From Sclerodactyla briareus (lineage: Eukaryota; Echinodermata; Holothuroidea; Dendrochirotida; Sclerodactylidae), in NCBI GenBank assembly GCA_026419785.1, contig JAODTK010000999.1, positions 186,001 to 250,000 of the forward strand: a DNA stretch of 64,000 bases, read 5' to 3'. Each line of letters starts with the position of its first letter. Within the stretch, counting starts at the first letter, position 1. Positions 1 to 10,846 of the stretch are shown in pieces. The notes under the pieces were generated by a model. That model was given only the letters and a program-made list of their open reading frames with translations, had not been told where the DNA came from and ran no database searches. Both the position numbers and the translations under genes were made by a program.

Positions 1-159
1 GTAAACAAGACAGAAAAAACTTTGAATTCATTGCGTTGCTCAATAGGGAGCCTGTGTGGACTGGGCAAGCAATCCCTGGAAACTGTCATATTTTCTCTTA
101 AGGAGAATTAACTTGGCAGCTTGATTCTGTACTGATTGGTTAATGCCACCTTTAATTTC

Positions 160-1000
160 CTTCGACCACAAATCCCTAGGAACTACTAGTCCATGATACT
201 CTGACCGAGTATAATAATAAGCTAACTTGATATGTAGGAGAAGACTTTGCAGATTCTTACAGTTTTCTACATATTAAATAGTCCATTATGCCCCTTCAAT
301 GACGTTTGACGTTAAATCCCTGAACATTCGGTAGGTATCACTAGTCTATGATAACAATGAATAATTATGATGGCAATCCATCCAAATTTGTAGGAGAGGC
401 ATTTGCATATTTTTGCAGTTTTGTACATATAAGCTCAACATGCCCTTTATTGATCTTTGACCTTTCATTCTGAACACTCTGTAGGTACCACAAGTCCATG
501 ATACATTGACCAAGTATGATGGTAATCAATCTGATCTGTGGGAGAAGCATTTTGCAGACTATTGTGGTTTTGCCTCATTTTATGACCTTGTTCAGGGATC
601 AGTGATGAGGAATGAGCTCTAAATATGCTGCATTTGTGATGACTAAATTGTTTTTACTAAATGAGCATAACCTCTGCTGCATGTTAAATAAGCCTCAATT
701 ACATTGCCAAGAAAGACCAAGCGTACCATTAGTCATGATAACACTGACCACGTATGATCTAGTAATCCAACCTAATCCAAGAAGATGCTTCACATATTTT
801 TTTACTAATAGCTCATCAAGCCACTTCAATGTACTTTGACATAGACCCCCAATTACCTTGTAGGTACCATGTCATTTAACACGACCCATTTGATGATTCC
901 AACCTATCAGTAGTGGAAGAATTGGCAGAGTTTTTCCCGTTCTGTTGACCTTGGACCAACCCACTAAATCCTGAACGCCCAATGGAGGTATATCAGCAGA
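160..1000. repeat. Degenerate tandem array, units of about 150 bp
   Basis: The same series of words recurs: a catgata...tgacc block, a gtaggagaagc-like block, ttgcag...ttt, then a caatgac-tttgac block. The catgata block appears near 192, 346 (as ctatgata), 496 and 733. The ggagaag block appears near 237, 393, 541, 781 and 916. Spacing is mostly 135-156 bp with one longer interval, giving five or six diverged units. No reading frame is conserved between units, so this is an old satellite-like array and not coding. Confidence 0.72.
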
Positions 1001-1689
1001 TCAGTTCTACACCCATCCAAGTCAATGTGGGGCAGTGATAATTTAGCATAATGTATTTACACTGACGATGGGCCATACACGTGCCCTACAGGAAGGATCC
1101 ATCGCACAAGCACCGCACAGACAAAAAACAAACTACCCATAATAATTAGCCTCGCTGGTGAAGACTATGTCAACTACTAATAAACAACCTTAAAAGCACT
1201 TTCTAACTAAGATTAACCTGGAGGCGAATCACAATCTCGACCTCAAACTTCTTAAGGAATTAAATTATGGATGACTGAAGGTATTCACAGAGAAGGGACA
1301 ACAAACAGCATATCACGGAGGTAGATAAACCAGTATTAACATTGAACAATCTCAAATAGACTGTTTAAATTAACGCCTCGCTACTCATAATATAGGGGAG
1401 ATGCAGCGGGTCAGTTTTTATTAGCATTCATGTGTTGCACCGGTACTGATAGTGAGGATAAATTACAGTTATATCGATAGGAAGGTTTTGCATGGAGTGG
1501 TGTTTCCTCGTTGCTGAGGGGTCTTTTTGTTTCGTCATTGTTGTTTCTGCGCTGTGTTCTTCGAAAGCGCCTTATAAATGCTCATTATTATATTATTAAG
1601 ATGGCGGTATTAAACTTGCGCTGCATGACCCGTAGGCCGTGACATGTTAATTGATATGAGCTGAGAACTTGCTTTGTGTGGCTGTGATC
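1001..1689. other. Unassigned AT-rich sequence
   Basis: No convincing gene, RNA or repeat boundary is visible. It separates the opening tandem array from the first LINE fragment. Confidence 0.5.
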
Positions 1690-1860
1690 AGCTCTCCAAG
1701 AAAGGTGTGTTTGAAGGATACCTTGGGGTTCCACAGGGTTCTGTCTTGGAGCCCGGGACCTTCTCTCTTTGAAACTGCACCATTTAGGGAATATGAGATT
1801 TACAGGTGTCATTATCATCCTTAAGCTGATGACACTGAAATCTTGGTTCCCTGGCACCAC
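1690..1860 (+). mobile_element. Non-LTR retrotransposon reverse transcriptase fragment, decayed
   Basis: At 1725-1754 the plus strand reads GVPQGSVLEP, nearly the conserved GVPQGSVLGP block of LINE reverse transcriptases. About 70 bases on, at 1825-1842 and in a different frame, it reads ADDTEI. This corresponds to the catalytic YADDTQI-type block with the tyrosine lost. Order and polarity match the palm domain of a Jockey/CR1/L2-group LINE, but the spacing is shortened and at least one frameshift separates the blocks. No flanking reverse transcriptase sequence can be followed, so this is a short dead fragment. It lies upstream of an endonuclease fragment of similar type, the reverse of normal LINE order, so two insertions or a rearrangement are needed. 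Confidence 0.72.
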
Positions 1861-2430
1861 TCAACTACATTGGACACTTCCCATAGTGTTTTGAACCCTT
1901 GGTTAGAAGTAGAGTGTAACCGATACAAGAGATTTGAGAAGAAAAGCACTTCAAACCAGAGATATTATGATTTGTCTGATAAATCCTGTATCCTATATAA
2001 TTTCCAAACATATTGTTATGTTACTATCAATCAGACACCCTTTTTCTTTCTATTTGTGTCACTGAGGTATGTTGACACGATTGAATGTTTTCTTCCTTTG
2101 CTGATGTTCGTGGGTCTCATCACTAATCTCAATCAAGTGCATCATTTCACGCAACCAGCCTATCCACCACTTTTCTTAAGCGAGGGGACCGATTAGGCCC
2201 CGCAGATTGTACACATCTCCCTGCCTCAAATATTCATTTATCAATTTGCTTTCGTTAAGGTTGGGGTGTTTGTTTTTCCACTCCAGCATCCCTACCAGGT
2301 TACCTGAGTTTGATCTCTGCTATTTAAGTCTCGACCATTCCTTGCCACACTAAGATGTTTAGTTGCATCTCTCGTTCACCAAGTGTGGTAATAGATAATA
2401 TGGCTTATTACTACTCACACTGCATGTGAA
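1861..2430. other. Unassigned spacer between two LINE fragments
   Basis: No protein motif or repeat structure could be recognised here. An open stretch on the plus strand through 2196 has no LINE motif and looks fortuitous. Confidence 0.45.
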
Positions 2431-3020
2431 ATAGTTGTACTTGGTGACTTTAATGCGCATAATTCGAGTGGATTACTCCTTCCACAGGCTCTGAAGAGCT
2501 GGTGTTGAAGATAAGATCCTTCGCTATTACTATCACCTGACTCAGCTTCCCACCAGTATTCACAATGGCATCCCACCTGCTGACTTGTTGGATCTGTTTC
2601 TCACAAGCCAGCCTCTTTATTTATAGCTATGCATGTCTCTGCTCAATCGGATCCTCAGATCAGGTCATATTGCCTCTCACCATCCAAGCAATCCTTGTTT
2701 GCTTCCTGTCAGGCGCCAAAAATCTGGCAAAAACTCCAAGCTGATCGGTATGGCCTCCGAAGTGTTTGCAGAACTCCCGTGGGACCTGGCATCAAAGTCA
2801 ATGATTCCTTCTGTTGTTATTTCTGCTTTCACTGTACTATTCGTGTTTAAATTGAGCCTTCATTCCTTTCCTCTAAGATCGGGAATCTTATCGTATCCCA
2901 GCCATGGTTTGGTTCAACCATCAATGTTGCCGTACTGTTCAGGAGAAGAATCCATTTATTGGTTGGGCAATTCCTCATCCGATCAGGATGGTAAGGACAT
3001 AGAACAACCAATTCAATGTG
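2431..3020 (+). mobile_element. LINE apurinic-endonuclease domain and linker, decayed
   Basis: At 2434-2460 the plus strand reads VVLGDFNAH, the hallmark block of apurinic-type endonucleases in non-LTR retrotransposons (nicking of target DNA before reverse transcription). Further on come HLTQLPTSIHNGIPPA (from 2534) and DLLDLFLTSQ (2582-2611), which correspond to the TQL..PTR and LDL.LTS region near the end of that domain. The following 400 bases, read in two alternating frames, keep a WYGLR / ELPWDL pattern near 2750-2800 and a PWF-like block near 2900. Both are typical of the linker between endonuclease and reverse transcriptase. At least three frame changes are needed and stop codons interrupt it, so this is a pseudogene fragment. 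The clade is uncertain (Jockey, CR1 or L2 group). Confidence 0.78.
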
Positions 3021-4799
3021 AAGGAAATTGGAATGAAATCTCTTCAAGTTTAGAGGTCATTTTCCTCAAACATAATATGTATCTCAAAGTTTTTATTGAA
3101 ATTAGTGCAGTTAGGATGTCTATAGAATGTAATCGGTGTTTTTAGAATCAGTGGTCAAACTACATCTGAGGATGAAGTCAGAAGGCCCACCCTCAGATCA
3201 TTATATATAACGGTGTGGCCAGTCAAGTTCTAGTCACTCACTCAACTTTACATTATATAAACCAATCACAGTGAAGTGCTTGGCATTGGTAAAATTCTGG
3301 GATAGGGATATCCTGCAAGGCTGTTCAAGGACAAGTACCTTGTACCTTGTAGTTTCCACATCCGAAAAAGTTCCACTATGGATATAACTGGAGGTCTTGA
3401 CTTAGGCGGAGAGCAGAGGCTAATTTTTAGTAGATTCGTTACTGTAGTGGTCGAGTTCCATCGCGGCTCTAAATAAATGTATAGCATTGGTATTAATAGT
3501 GTCTCTGGAAGTGAATTACAGAGGTTAACTGATTCGTGAAGAATTTGACTGTAGGGTTGGGTGGACGAATGATGGGGACCTCAAATTGCGAAATTGTACG
3601 TCAGTGCTCATCTTAGGTTTAGTAATCTATCCAGGTCGATGGCAGCCTCTTTATGGTAATTTATGGAACATTGCTATCCTTTGGTTTGGTGCTCTCTTCA
3701 ACCAATTTCCAGTTTAGGTGGCCATAGTGCGTAACAAAGGCTGATGTGTATCGTGTGCCACTAACCAATCTCGCAGCACGCCGCTGGGACTTTCTGGAGA
3801 GTGTCCGGTGGGTTTTTGTACTAGGGTTCCTTGCTGAGGAGGCATATTCACAGTTGGTTAAACAGTTTTATATCATTACATTTTATGGCACGAATCACTA
3901 CACACTCTGTGTCCTTGTTACTTATCTCATGCCAAGTGATCGGAAGTGGTGGGTGGATGACAGCTAGGTGCCTTTCCAGGGATTGTGGCTCCATGGTATG
4001 CAAATTGTGTTGAGGGTTTGATAGTTACTACAATTGAAAGTCTTGTTGGCTCAGCAAACCATGCCATCTGGTATGATAATAAATCCTCACTACTGGTCAG
4101 TCCACTGATGTAACCGCCAGAGAGACATTCATCCTCACCCTAACACAAATTCAGTGTCAATTTTGATACTGTTTACACCGGAACTAATTTTACCTATCAG
4201 TCAATGTGTCCCCCGGCTACCCTAAAGTGGACATGAAATCACAATGAACCGTAATAAAAGCAAACCAATTTTTTTTAAATTGAAGGAAATGCTACTCTAA
4301 GGGAACAGGAAGTTGGCAATTGCATGAGACTCAATAACAGCATTGGTTTTCATTAGATGCAATCCTATCCTCCATGATTGAAACGTGTTGTTAACACTCT
4401 TGCAAAAGGCTGGAGAAAAACCAATAACCATGATAAATGTCCCCTTGGGTCATGAAATAGCAAACAAATCTGTGATAATAATTTATACCAACTTTTCTTT
4501 CTAAATAACTGTTATACTTCAAAACAAACAAACCTTTCTCAACGAATGTCAATATCTTATCTTGCAATATTACATGGTATTTTGAATCAAGAACCTATAG
4601 GTAATTTAGAGCTTGTTCATCTACGAGTAATATTTTTCATGCAATGACCTATACACTCTTAGGTCACAATGCCCTGTGTGTGCCAACTGGTCAATAATAT
4701 TCATCACCGACAACCTCTATGCTTGGAACTCATAACTAATCCACTCATCGGCCGGGATAGATAGCTTTTGCATATGCCTACCTTTCAATTTTCACTCCT
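3021..4799. other. Unassigned AT-rich sequence
   Basis: Several short open frames occur on both strands, but none has a recognisable motif or flanking splice signals. It may include more distant LINE sequence at its left edge. Confidence 0.45.
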
Positions 4800-5600
4800 C
4801 TGAGCAGCCTTCCTTTGGCAATCAGTAAGAGGTATCACTGGCAGCTAGCAAGCCCGCACTCATCTGGGGAGAAGAAGAGGACAATGCTTTGCTGCTAAAC
4901 CTCCTCCCCTTCCCACACCAAGCAGCACTTGAACCCTTCTACACACAGCCCCCACAGCGACCCCCGGCACCAGCCCCCCACCCAACCTCTCTCTGAGCTA
5001 TCCTTCAGCTACAAATCCCTAAGGTAAAGGGCAGTATTGTTGCAGCTACCAGGCTCTACACATTGGGGCAAGACTGGGACAGTGGTGTTTTCCGCTTCTC
5101 TCCTCCAAACTTTCTGCTTCCACACCAGGCAGACCTCATGAGTAAAAAATCCTGCATCAGTGCACACGTCCCCACCCAAACTTTCCTCTGAGCTAACTCT
5201 ATAATGGCAACTCAAAGGGGAGAGGGTATCTTTGCTGCCTGCAAGCTCTTTCATTGAGGGATGCTTGGACAATGCCCTTGCTTTGCTGCGACAGAACCTC
5301 CACTTTCCCACACCAGGCAGATGCTGAGTATATCCTTGCACACACCCCACCCAACTCGTCCGAGCTACCTTCATTCACTGCAACTCAGAAGGGGAGAAGG
5401 GTATCACATCAGCCACCAGTCCCAGTCCCTCTTCCCAGGGGCAGAGCTGGACATACTCAAACCTTCTGACTTCCTACACCAAACAGCCTCTGATCAACGA
5501 CTGCACACGCCCCCCCCCTCCCCCCTCTGCAAACACTCCCTGATCTACCATCAGCTGCAGTCCAGGAGGAGTAGAATGCTGAGTGTTGTGCTCTGCAGAC
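4800..5600. repeat. C-rich tandem array, units of about 170-205 bp
   Basis: A block reading approximately ccacaccaggcag recurs near 4914, 5121, 5308 and 5474. It is followed each time by a tgcacac...ccccaccca stretch, a tgagcta block, and a caactca..ggggaga..gtatc block. Four imperfect units are visible. The C-rich strand gives open frames as long as 130 codons (5261-5653), which are composition artefacts: they cross unit boundaries without conserved phase. Confidence 0.75.
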
Positions 5601-5694
5601 CTTACCTCTTGTGTAGAATGGACCACAAAGAAATAAAAGTCTGCAAACAATGATTGTCACATTGCGATCATGTCTCAACACGACACCTCATTCA

Positions 5695-5757
5695 CGGTCC
5701 ACACTCATTTCAGGTCACATTCATTTCAAGGTCACACAGGGTCACACTCATTTCAAG
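5695..5757. repeat. Short minisatellite of tcacactcatttcaagg-type units
   Basis: Three roughly 20-base units built on cactcatttcaggtcac are repeated in tandem. The rest of 5601-5939 shows nothing I can assign. Confidence 0.6.
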
Positions 5758-6599
5758 CCTGCCGTGCTAGGGTATGCCCACATGCAGTAGCACAATTAAC
5801 TGTAGTGTAGACCCCAAAAACTTTTTATAATGCATCCACCTGATGCTAATTGTAACATGCTTTCATGATTCCTCATCCAGACCAAGGTGGTGCTAACTTT
5901 GACATTGTGGACTTTACAGATAACCATACCTACCTTTATGATCATTCATGTCGTCATATAAGGTGTGTCCATACAATGTCAAAGGGACCCTAAATCTAAT
6001 AAGTTTATCCTATATATCGTCAAAGAGTATGCCCTTATACATCTACTACTTCCATCAAACTCCCTTGGGAGTTCACACCCACCCCTCTCACATCCTGTCT
6101 AGAGTGGAATTATGCCATTTAATTAGGCCCCTGGCAGGAGTCATGCAGGATGACTACTGGATGAGCTATGACTATATAAGTGATACAAGGGAGTACCCTC
6201 CCTCCCCCCAATCTCACACACCAGAGCTTCCGCAGGTGGACACTAACACCATTTCATTCTTGCATTAGGTGCCTGGAGTAAGTAACCCAAATGACTGAGT
6301 GTTTACACTTTATATGGTCAGTGTTAGGGGCCCAGAAAGAGTATGACAGGCTGATGGGAACCACAAGGTAAAAGGCAGGTTTTGACAATTGATGAAATTC
6401 TTGTCTGTCACAGATGGGAATACTAGTTAGGATGAATGGAAATAACATGCCTGAGGGGTTGAAATGATTAAACCATTTGTATGATAGCATGCTATAATAA
6501 TAGTGATTCAGAATAAGCTGGTAAGTAGGGTGCCCTAGGACTAAACCATTCTTAAAATTGCGGGTACGTACAGTCTAATGGAGCTTGTTGCAGTAAATG

Positions 6600-8740
6600 T
6601 ATTATTGACAGTTTTTTCGGTCATAAGTGACCTTGAAGACCTTGGTGACATAACGGTTTTTATGAACAAAGTAGAGTCCGATCGAAGCGGGAGGTGGTCT
6701 CCTCATAAAAGCACACCAAGGTATATCACATATCCAAAATAACCAGTTTCTACACATTTATTCAAGACTCAACCTTAACCACATGAAACTGACAGAGGTC
6801 AAATGAGGTCAGAGGTCCACACAATGCAGATCAACAATTATATCACCAATGGTGAACCTTCCCAGCCTTCACAGATATCCAATTCTCGATTATGGCCAGA
6901 AACAGTTTTTGACCCTAAAGTGACCTTTGAATGGACCTTTAATGACATGGCAGTTTTTAGAAAATTGTAAACTCTCCATGTGGACACCAATCCTGGCGCA
7001 TTTTGCAGAGACTGATTAACAGCCCAGTGCTATTGCCCAAAAAGTACTAAAATCAGTTTTCACCCTACGTACCCTTTGATGGACCTTTAATGACATGACG
7101 GTTTTTATAAAAAATGGTTATTCTCCATGTGATGCATCAACTACTAGAAACATATTGCATTCCAAAGATCACGCCCAATGTTATTGCAAAAAAGGTATTA
7201 AAATTGAACTTTGACCCCTTGTAACTACCAACGTAAGGGTCCGATCGAAGGGGATTGGTTCCTCCATGAAGCACACAAAGTGTCTTCACATAACCAAAAA
7301 TACCGGTTTCTATTTTTTTCCCCGAAACTTCTTAAATAAAGCACATTTATTCAAGACTCAATCAACCTTTAATAACCACATGACCACCCACAGAAGTCAA
7401 TTGAGGTCCGAGGTCCACACATGCAGGTCACAATTATATGACAATAGTTAACCTTCCCGCCTTCCACCGATTCATTTTTCTGATTATGGCCAGAAAACAG
7501 TTTTTTTTTGACCCCTCAGTGACCTTGAATGACCTTTAATGACTGGCAGTTTTTATGAAAATTGGTAATCTCCATGGATACATCCACTCCTAGGAGATTT
7601 TGCTTCTGATTGACATGCCCAAGTGCTATTGGCCAAAAAGTACTAAAATCGTTTTTTTTACCCCTACGTGAACCTTTGATGACCTTTAATTACATGACGG
7701 TTTTTAAATAAAAATTGTTACTCTCCATGTGAGCCATCCCTCCTAGAAGCATATGCAATTCCAATGACTCGCCCATGTTATTGCGAAAAAGGTATAAAAT
7801 GAACTTTGACGCCCTTGTAACTACCAAGTAAGTGTCCGATCGAAGCGGAGGTGGTTTTCCTCCATGAAGCACAAAGGTCTATCACAATCCAAAAATTGAC
7901 AGTTTCTTTCTATTTTTTTTTGCCCGTAACTCTTAAAGTAAGCACTTATTCAGACTCAAACCTGTAACCACAGTGACCACCCGACATAGGTCAACTTGGA
8001 GGTCAGAGGTCACACCCATGCAGGTCCAACAATTATTCACATGGTTACCTTCCAAGCCTTCACAGATATTCAATTCTCCGATTATTGCCAGAAAACATTT
8101 TTGGACCCCTAAGTGACCTTAAAGACCCTTTCATGACATGGCAGTTTTTATGAAAATAATTGTAAACTCTCCAGGTGATACTCCACTCCTAGGAGCATTT
8201 TGCTTCTGATGAACATGCCCAGTGCTATGCCAAATATACTAAAATCATTTTTTTACCCTACGTGACTTTGAATGACCTTTAAGACATGACGTTTTTATAA
8301 AATTGTTACTCTCCAGGTGATGACAGCATCCACTCCTAGAAGCATATTGCATTCCATAAACACGCCCAAGTTATGGGTCGAAATAAGCTATTAAATTAAC
8401 CTCTGACCCCTTGTACCTACCAAAGTAAGTGTCCGATCGAAGCGGGAGTTGGTCTCCTTTATAAAGCACACCACGTCTATCAACCTATCCGAAAATAACC
8501 AGTTTCTATTTTTTTGTGCCTGCACCTCCTTGAATAAGCACCTTTATTCAGACTCACCTTTCACCACATGACCCACCCGACAGAGGTCAAATTGAGTCAG
8601 AGGTCACACACATTCAGGTCAACAATTACACCACAATGTGAACCTTCCAGCCTTCCCGGATATTCATTCTCCGATTATAATGGCCAGAAAACATTTTGTG
8701 ACCCCTAATGACCCTTGAATGACAGAATTAGTATCTTAAA
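6600..8740. repeat. Four tandem units of about 560-600 bp inside family A
   Basis: The word gtccgatcga occurs at 6676, 7239, 7833 and 8431, giving periods of 563, 594 and 598 bases. Each unit also has gacctttaatgacatg..ggtttttat, a tctccatgtgat block, and a ttgacccc.tgtaac.ac block. Units differ by many single-base insertions and deletions, more than by substitutions. Confidence 0.85.
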
Positions 8741-9159
8741 TACCTCTGGGCCCCTCCGTCCCTACTGTAAATTCATTGGACTATAGATAAACCCTCTCCA
8801 CCACGTTTCGTCAAAATCCAACAAACTTCAAAAATATCGCGAAAATTATGCAAATTAGACTACTTATACATATATCATGCCATGAATCTAATCCATTCGT
8901 GTACTCTTCATATTGTGTTTATATACCTGACGGCTCCCATGGCATCTACCGATCCAGTAGCTTATCTTGTACACAAGCTTCCAGGCCAGTTTTCATTTCA
9001 TTAATATGCAAATTTATGCAAATGAGTAATGTCTTTTGGGACGAAATAAAAGTGGATGCACCATCGCAACTTTTTCCCGCGCACCTCCACAAGAAGGTCC
9101 CAGCATGATGGCCTTTTCCACGGTTCAGGAGATATCTAAAACCACCTACGGACGGACAA

Positions 9160-9235
9160 AAGTCGACAGACAGACAGACGGACGGACGGACGGCCTGACG
9201 GACCGACAGACGACAGCAGACGACAGACCGCCAAC
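9160..9235. repeat. Microsatellite-like acag/acgg tract
   Basis: Repeated gacagacagacgg and acggacggacgg words sit inside the family A tail. The equivalent position in the relative near 51070-51115 has only a short acagac tract, so the microsatellite has expanded in this copy. Confidence 0.8.
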
Positions 9236-9295
9236 AACAACGTGACCACTCTGTCTCTCCTTAACAATTCAGCGCGAGACACAAAGAGGGTTTGT

Positions 9296-10014
9296 TACTG
9301 CAAGACGTTCCCACAGATGGATTTGATCTCACCACAATTTTCAAAATGGCGGAAATCGCAATTTGACTCACTGCCAAGAAAATATTACATGAACACTTTC
9401 GCTAGGACCTGCTAATAAGTTAGCCAATTTTGTCCAGACAAACACCATCGCCGATCTCACAATCAATAATAAGTGCAGGAAGGTTAGTTCGGTCCATGAA
9501 ATGCCTCTAATGTAGGGTGGAACGAGATGATTCAACAATTTAAAATCTCACGAAAACATCCTTTAGTCATTGTTTTGCTTCGCATCATGTAATGTGAAAG
9601 GTTTTCCTCGACTCCACTGGAGCAACTTGAGAAGGATTTTGCATGAATTTTTAAGACTTTAAACTAGAGCACAATCCCTGATGGAACAAATAATCTTTTA
9701 TTACCACCACTATATTTGATTTATGGCGCCCATGTCATCATAAAATGTGACAGTTGTTTATCTGACTGATCGGAGGTCATTGTTTTGTTAATTAGCTCAT
9801 TCCAAAGAAAGAATTCTTCAGTCTGACCCTTTGGCTGGACTTCCAGCCATCTGCTAATTGGCAGACAAGTCATTCACCCAGGAAAATATACCAGGCATAA
9901 TTCCACTCCACTCTGCTTAAACGACCTTGATTATGGCAACAATTTGTTTGTGATACATATACGCACTGCTTGTGTGTTTTTTGCTGGTTTTAGAGAGAGG
10001 CAATCTCTGCCAGT
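9296..10014. other. Unassigned AT-rich sequence
   Basis: No gene or repeat structure is visible between the family A tail and the 70 bp array. Confidence 0.5.
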
Positions 10015-10846
10015 ATTCTTAATGCTGTTCCAGATCAGCACCTAGTACCAGCACGGTCATGGGATGGTTTGATCTGACAGACATAGATCTCATACTGTTC
10101 CCTGACAACACAATTATGTAGGAGGCCAGATCCAATGTGATCCTTTGACAAACAGAGTATTTCACACTGTTCCATAATGAGCACCTGTTACTAGGCTCGG
10201 ACATAGGTGTAATCCTTTGACAACAAAGTACTGTATGCTCTTCATATCCCACTTGTACCAAGTTGATAAGTGGTGATCCTTGACAGCCATGTCCTCTCAT
10301 AATGTTTTCCATATCAGCACCTGTGCCAGGTCAACTCATAGGTGTAATTCTTTGGAACCAAGTCTCCCATATTTTCCCTATCAGTTGCCTTCACAGGCTA
10401 GGTCATAAACCATTGTGATTGTCTGACAAGACAAAAATATTATACTGATTTCATATCAGCACTATGTTGGGGCAAGGTCATAGGTGGGAATCTCATGACA
10501 GAGTGGTTATTTTATACCGTTCCATAGCAGTTCCTATGTTCGCCAGGTCATAGTGCGATCTTATGACGGATTGTATTATACTGTTCCACATCAGTTTTTT
10601 TCCTATGTTGGCTGGTCATAGGTGTGATCTCATGACAGTTATTTTATACTGTTCCATATCAGTTCCTATGTTAGGCCAGATCATAGGTGTGATCTTATGA
10701 CAGGTATGTTATTTTATACTGTTCCATATCAGTTCCTATGTTAGGCCAGGTCATAGGTGTGATCTTATGACAGGTATGTATTTTATACTGTTCCACATCA
10801 GTTCCTATGTTAGGCCAGGTCATAGATGTGATCTTATGACAGGTAT

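Larger units (their letters stand above)
5940..9295 (+). mobile_element. Composite dispersed repeat, long copy (family A)
   Basis: Three landmarks are shared in the same order with 49040-51160. The first is a head containing agagtatg.cccttata and cctgtctagagtgg (about 5940-6260). The second is a middle with ggaatactagtta (about 6418). The third is a tail of about 550 bases that starts near 8750 with gactatagataa and runs through aaggtcccagcatgatgg to a terminal gtctctcctt..caattcag block (9250-9290). Between middle and tail this copy has four tandem units, the relative about one. No protein can be read, so it is non-autonomous or a chimeric satellite-bearing element. No terminal inverted repeats or target duplication could be fixed, so the outer limits are approximate. 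Strand is nominal, chosen so that the tail is on the right. Confidence 0.7.

Noticed and set aside
5261..5653. 130-codon open frame
   Set aside because: It runs across the C-rich tandem array; the units are not multiples of three and no phase is conserved.
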